From contig CAIKXA010000020.1 of NCBI GenBank assembly GCA_903831295.1, positions 1 to 64,000 on the forward strand: a stretch of 64,000 nt of DNA, read 5' to 3'. Below are positions 61,934 through 64,000 of this stretch, piece by piece. The translations under genes were made by a program, and so were the position numbers. Below the pieces are notes generated by a model. The model had not been told where the DNA came from. It did no database searches and saw only the letters and a list, made by a program, of their open reading frames with translations. Numbering within the stretch: the first letter of the stretch is position 1; every line of letters starts with the position of its first letter. The stretch comes from an uncultured bacterium. Its GTDB lineage: Bacteria; Planctomycetota; Phycisphaerae; Phycisphaerales; SM1A02.

Positions 61934-63472
61934 ATGAAAAATGAAATATCACCGCAAGGCAAGCACAAAGAACAATGGCAGCTTGATGATGTCATTGTGG
62001 CCGCCTCGTCGCCACCAGGAAGATCCGCGCGCGCGGTGATTCGTGTTTCTGGAATCGGTGCGCTGAAAATTTTAAGCAAGATTGAGCGACTTTCGACGGT
62101 GCGCAACCGTGGAATATTTTCAACCCGCTTGTTTTTTACATTTGGTGAATTACCCGCGCTTGTTGTGGCAATGCCGGGACCCAATTCCTACACGGGCGAG
62201 GATTCTTTTGAACTTCTTGTTCCGGGAAATCAAGACCTTGTTGAAATGATCGTGACGGCGATCGAGCTTATCGACAAGCGTGTTCGCCGCGCTGGCCCGG
62301 GTGAATATTCATTGCGCGCGTTTTTAAGTGGGCGATTAACGCTTGAGCAAGTGGAGGGCGTGGCCGCGACTATTTCCGCGCGCACCGACGCCGAGCTTCG
62401 CGCCGCGGAATATTTACGCAAGGGCACGCTTGGACAAATCGCCACGAGAGTATTGGAGGCGTTGGCCGACATGTTGGCGTTGGTGGAGGCGGGAATTGAT
62501 TTCACCGATCAAGAGGATGTTGTGGCAATCTCACCAGATATTTTGTGCGCTGGTTTAAGCGCGGCGCTGAAGGAGATTGACAATATTTTAAATCACAGCG
62601 TTCCAATGGAGCAACTTGAAGCTGCGCCGTGGGTGGTGCTTGCGGGAAATCCAAACGCGGGAAAGAGCGCGCTGATGAACGCGTTGTTGAAGCAGGACCG
62701 TGCGGTTGTGACCAATCAAGCCGGCACAACGCGCGACGCGTTGGTGGAGCCATGGATCGTTCCGGTTGCCGGCGGAAACCTGGAGGTTTTATTGGTTGAT
62801 TCGCCAGGCGCAGAAACGACTAGTGAAATGAGCGACACGGTTTCTCCACCATCTGAAGAATTACGTGGCGCTAGATTTGGCGCGGATGAAATTTCTTTGC
62901 TGCAACAACTCGGTCAAGAGGCGCGCCTAAAAGCCATCAAACACGCCACGCTGATACTTCATTGCCACGCCGCGGACGCGGGTTTGCCACCAACCGTGGC
63001 CGCGAACGAAATTCTTGTGTTGACCAAATTTGATTTGTTCAAGCCTGGCCAGACGGGTGGCAAAGAAATCTTGTTGGACAAGAGCGTTGGTTTAAATACG
63101 GCAACTCAATCCAACAGCATGAATCTCTCTGGCGGTGTACATACGGTTTGCACCAGCGCCCAAAATAAAGTTGGCTTGGATGAACTTGCCCACGCGGTTG
63201 GCGCGGCACTTATCACTATTGGAATTTCCAGGGCCGGAGAAGGCGTGGCGCTTGCGCAAAGGCATCGGGCGTTATTGGCGGCGTGCGAAAATGATGTAAA
63301 GCAAGCTTTATCCGCCGCTGTTTGCGACATTGGACGCAGACATATTTCAACGCCGGAACTTGTGGCCAGCGCCATGCATAGCGCTATAGAAAATCTTGGC
63401 GGCATTGCTGGTCGCATGACGCCCGACGACATTCTTGGGCGCATCTTCTCCAGATTTTGCGTGGGTAAGTAA
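61934..63472 (+). CDS. mnmE: tRNA modification GTPase MnmE
   Basis: 512 residues from ATG 61934 (a TTG at 61925 is in frame). The N-terminal formyl-THF-binding domain has GRSARAVIRVSG and the FLSGRLTLEQVEGVAATISA helix. P-loop GNPNAGKS (238-245), K-loop and G2 VTNQAGTTRDAL, G3 VDSPGAE (DxxG retained, though the usual DTAG is DSPG) and G4 TKFD follow; C-terminus FCVGK has the expected Cys. Between G3 and G4 there are extra residues (STTSEMSDTVSPPSEELRGA region), and another insert after G4, making it about 55 residues longer than usual. MnmE with MnmG installs cmnm5 at wobble uridine 34. Confidence 0.95.
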   Translation: MKNEISPQGKHKEQWQLDDVIVAASSPPGRSARAVIRVSGIGALKILSKIERLSTVRNRGIFSTRLFFTFGELPALVVAMPGPNSYTGEDSFELLVPGNQDLVEMIVTAIELIDKRVRRAGPGEYSLRAFLSGRLTLEQVEGVAATISARTDAELRAAEYLRKGTLGQIATRVLEALADMLALVEAGIDFTDQEDVVAISPDILCAGLSAALKEIDNILNHSVPMEQLEAAPWVVLAGNPNAGKSALMNALLKQDRAVVTNQAGTTRDALVEPWIVPVAGGNLEVLLVDSPGAETTSEMSDTVSPPSEELRGARFGADEISLLQQLGQEARLKAIKHATLILHCHAADAGLPPTVAANEILVLTKFDLFKPGQTGGKEILLDKSVGLNTATQSNSMNLSGGVHTVCTSAQNKVGLDELAHAVGAALITIGISRAGEGVALAQRHRALLAACENDVKQALSAAVCDIGRRHISTPELVASAMHSAIENLGGIAGRMTPDDILGRIFSRFCVGK

Positions 63473-63561
63473 AAACAAACTTTCAGTCTCGTGACCCACA
63501 TATTGCTGGGTGCAATTCAAATTACCAATCAAATATCGCGCACAATCGCTACCTTGCCCAC

Positions 63562-63942
63562 ATGAAAGGTTCCCTGACCGTACGTGTGCGATATTGCGAA
63601 TGCGACCCGATGGGCGTGGTGCATCACACGGTGTATCCAGTTTGGTTTGAAATGGGTCGCACGGAATTGTTGCGCTCCACTGGAAAGACCTACCGCGAAA
63701 TGGAAGAGGCCGGCGCGTTCTTGGCCATTGTCCGCTTGCAGGTGAGTTATAAAAAGCCCGCCAAATATGACGATGAGGTGCGCTTGGAAACCACCATGAC
63801 CGATGTTGGTCAAGTGAAGATTGAACACACCTATGAATTGTTTCGCGGTGATGAATTGTTGTGCAGTGCGTCCACCACACTTGCTTGCATTGACCGCGAG
63901 GGCAAGGCGCGGCAGATTCCCGCGAATTTATTTCCAGCGTGA
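63562..63942 (+). CDS. YbgC-type acyl-CoA thioesterase (hot-dog fold)
   Basis: 126 residues. Active-site stretch VRYCECDPMGVVHHTVYPVWFE with the YbgC-type Asp and following helix; then SYKKPAKYDDEVRLETTMTD, the second-half strands. Members hydrolyse short acyl-CoA or acyl-ACP. Compact family length. It is 89 bases after mnmE and probably a separate unit or a late gene of the yidC-mnmE transcript. Confidence 0.85.
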   Translation: MKGSLTVRVRYCECDPMGVVHHTVYPVWFEMGRTELLRSTGKTYREMEEAGAFLAIVRLQVSYKKPAKYDDEVRLETTMTDVGQVKIEHTYELFRGDELLCSASTTLACIDREGKARQIPANLFPA

Positions 63943-63961
63943 GCGCCGCAACACTAGCCGC

Positions 63962-64000
63962 GTGATTGCGAGTCGTCTTGAAACTTTCCAAGCCGCGTGC
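63962..64000 (+). CDS. Possible start of a gene, cut by the window end
   Basis: GTG 63962 opens a frame of 13 codons (MIASRLETFQAAC) to the window end. The codon content is normal for this genome, but there is no clear ribosome-binding site. Too short for a function. Confidence 0.2.
   Translation, partial: MIASRLETFQAAC

Noticed and set aside
1..64000. Search by eye for tRNA or rRNA genes, CRISPR arrays, insertion sequences, integrases or phage genes
   Set aside because: None found; no transposase or integrase motifs and no regularly spaced repeats.

Overview
The window reads as a chromosomal segment from a Gram-negative bacterium of the Planctomycetota, probably a Phycisphaerae-like lineage. 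This is inferred from gene content, not from a marker-gene comparison. Pointers are outer-membrane porins with an aromatic C-terminus, a MoxR/DUF58/BatA/VWA operon with a giant coiled-coil partner, prenyltransferase-repeat and NPCBM-like secreted proteins, a LemA/M48 pair, and sparse conservation of gene order around dnaA. I see no rRNA, tRNA, CRISPR array, insertion sequence or prophage.

Layout. 1-2.7 kb: two paralogous porins, the first cut by the window edge and followed by a very strong intrinsic terminator. 2.7-14.3 kb (+): purL (with an N-terminal PurS-like part), purQ, a zinc-ribbon membrane protein, a Gfo/Idh/MocA oxidoreductase, an endonuclease IV fused in frame to a membrane-anchored TPR protein, a trpD-like gene and comEC. 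27.5-14.2 kb (-): a tightly coupled operon of MoxR ATPase, DUF58, BatA-like and VWA membrane proteins, a ~1440-residue coiled-coil protein, a prenyltransferase-repeat protein and an NPCBM-like protein. 27.5-31.2 kb: mutM and dnaA converge on a 291-bp spacer with origin-like elements, then an MBL-fold hydrolase. 31.3-33.8 kb: HPt, REC-GGDEF, recO and a PilZ protein, a small c-di-GMP neighbourhood. 33.9-38.1 kb: M16 peptidase, lipA, ThuA-like lipoprotein, deoC. 38.2-39.0 kb: three small exported or membrane proteins of unknown function. 39.1-49.7 kb (-): a branched-chain amino-acid catabolic cluster (E2, E1beta, E1alpha, leucine-type dehydrogenase, acyl-CoA dehydrogenase, three crotonases), a histidine phosphatase and a lipoprotein. 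49.8-56.8 kb (-): M48 protease, LemA, gmk, a small secreted protein overlapping an HTH-TPR regulator, and lpd (E3). 56.9-64 kb (+): hybrid histidine kinase, metallophosphoesterase, yidC, mnmE, a YbgC-type thioesterase, and perhaps the start of another gene.

How the parts fit. LipA (lipoylation), E1/E2 and Lpd (E3) supply a complete branched-chain 2-oxoacid dehydrogenase. Leucine-type dehydrogenase feeds it, and the acyl-CoA dehydrogenase and crotonases act on its products. The HPt protein, the REC-GGDEF cyclase and the HPt-less hybrid kinase at 56.9 kb could form one phosphorelay that sets c-di-GMP, with the PilZ protein as a reader. The MoxR operon encodes a chaperone-VWA membrane assembly whose substrate is unknown.

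The most unusual items are the endonuclease IV-TPR fusion, the HTH-TPR regulator overlapping a small exported protein, the MoxR operon, the trio of small exported proteins, a crotonase lacking both catalytic glutamates, and the spacer next to dnaA.
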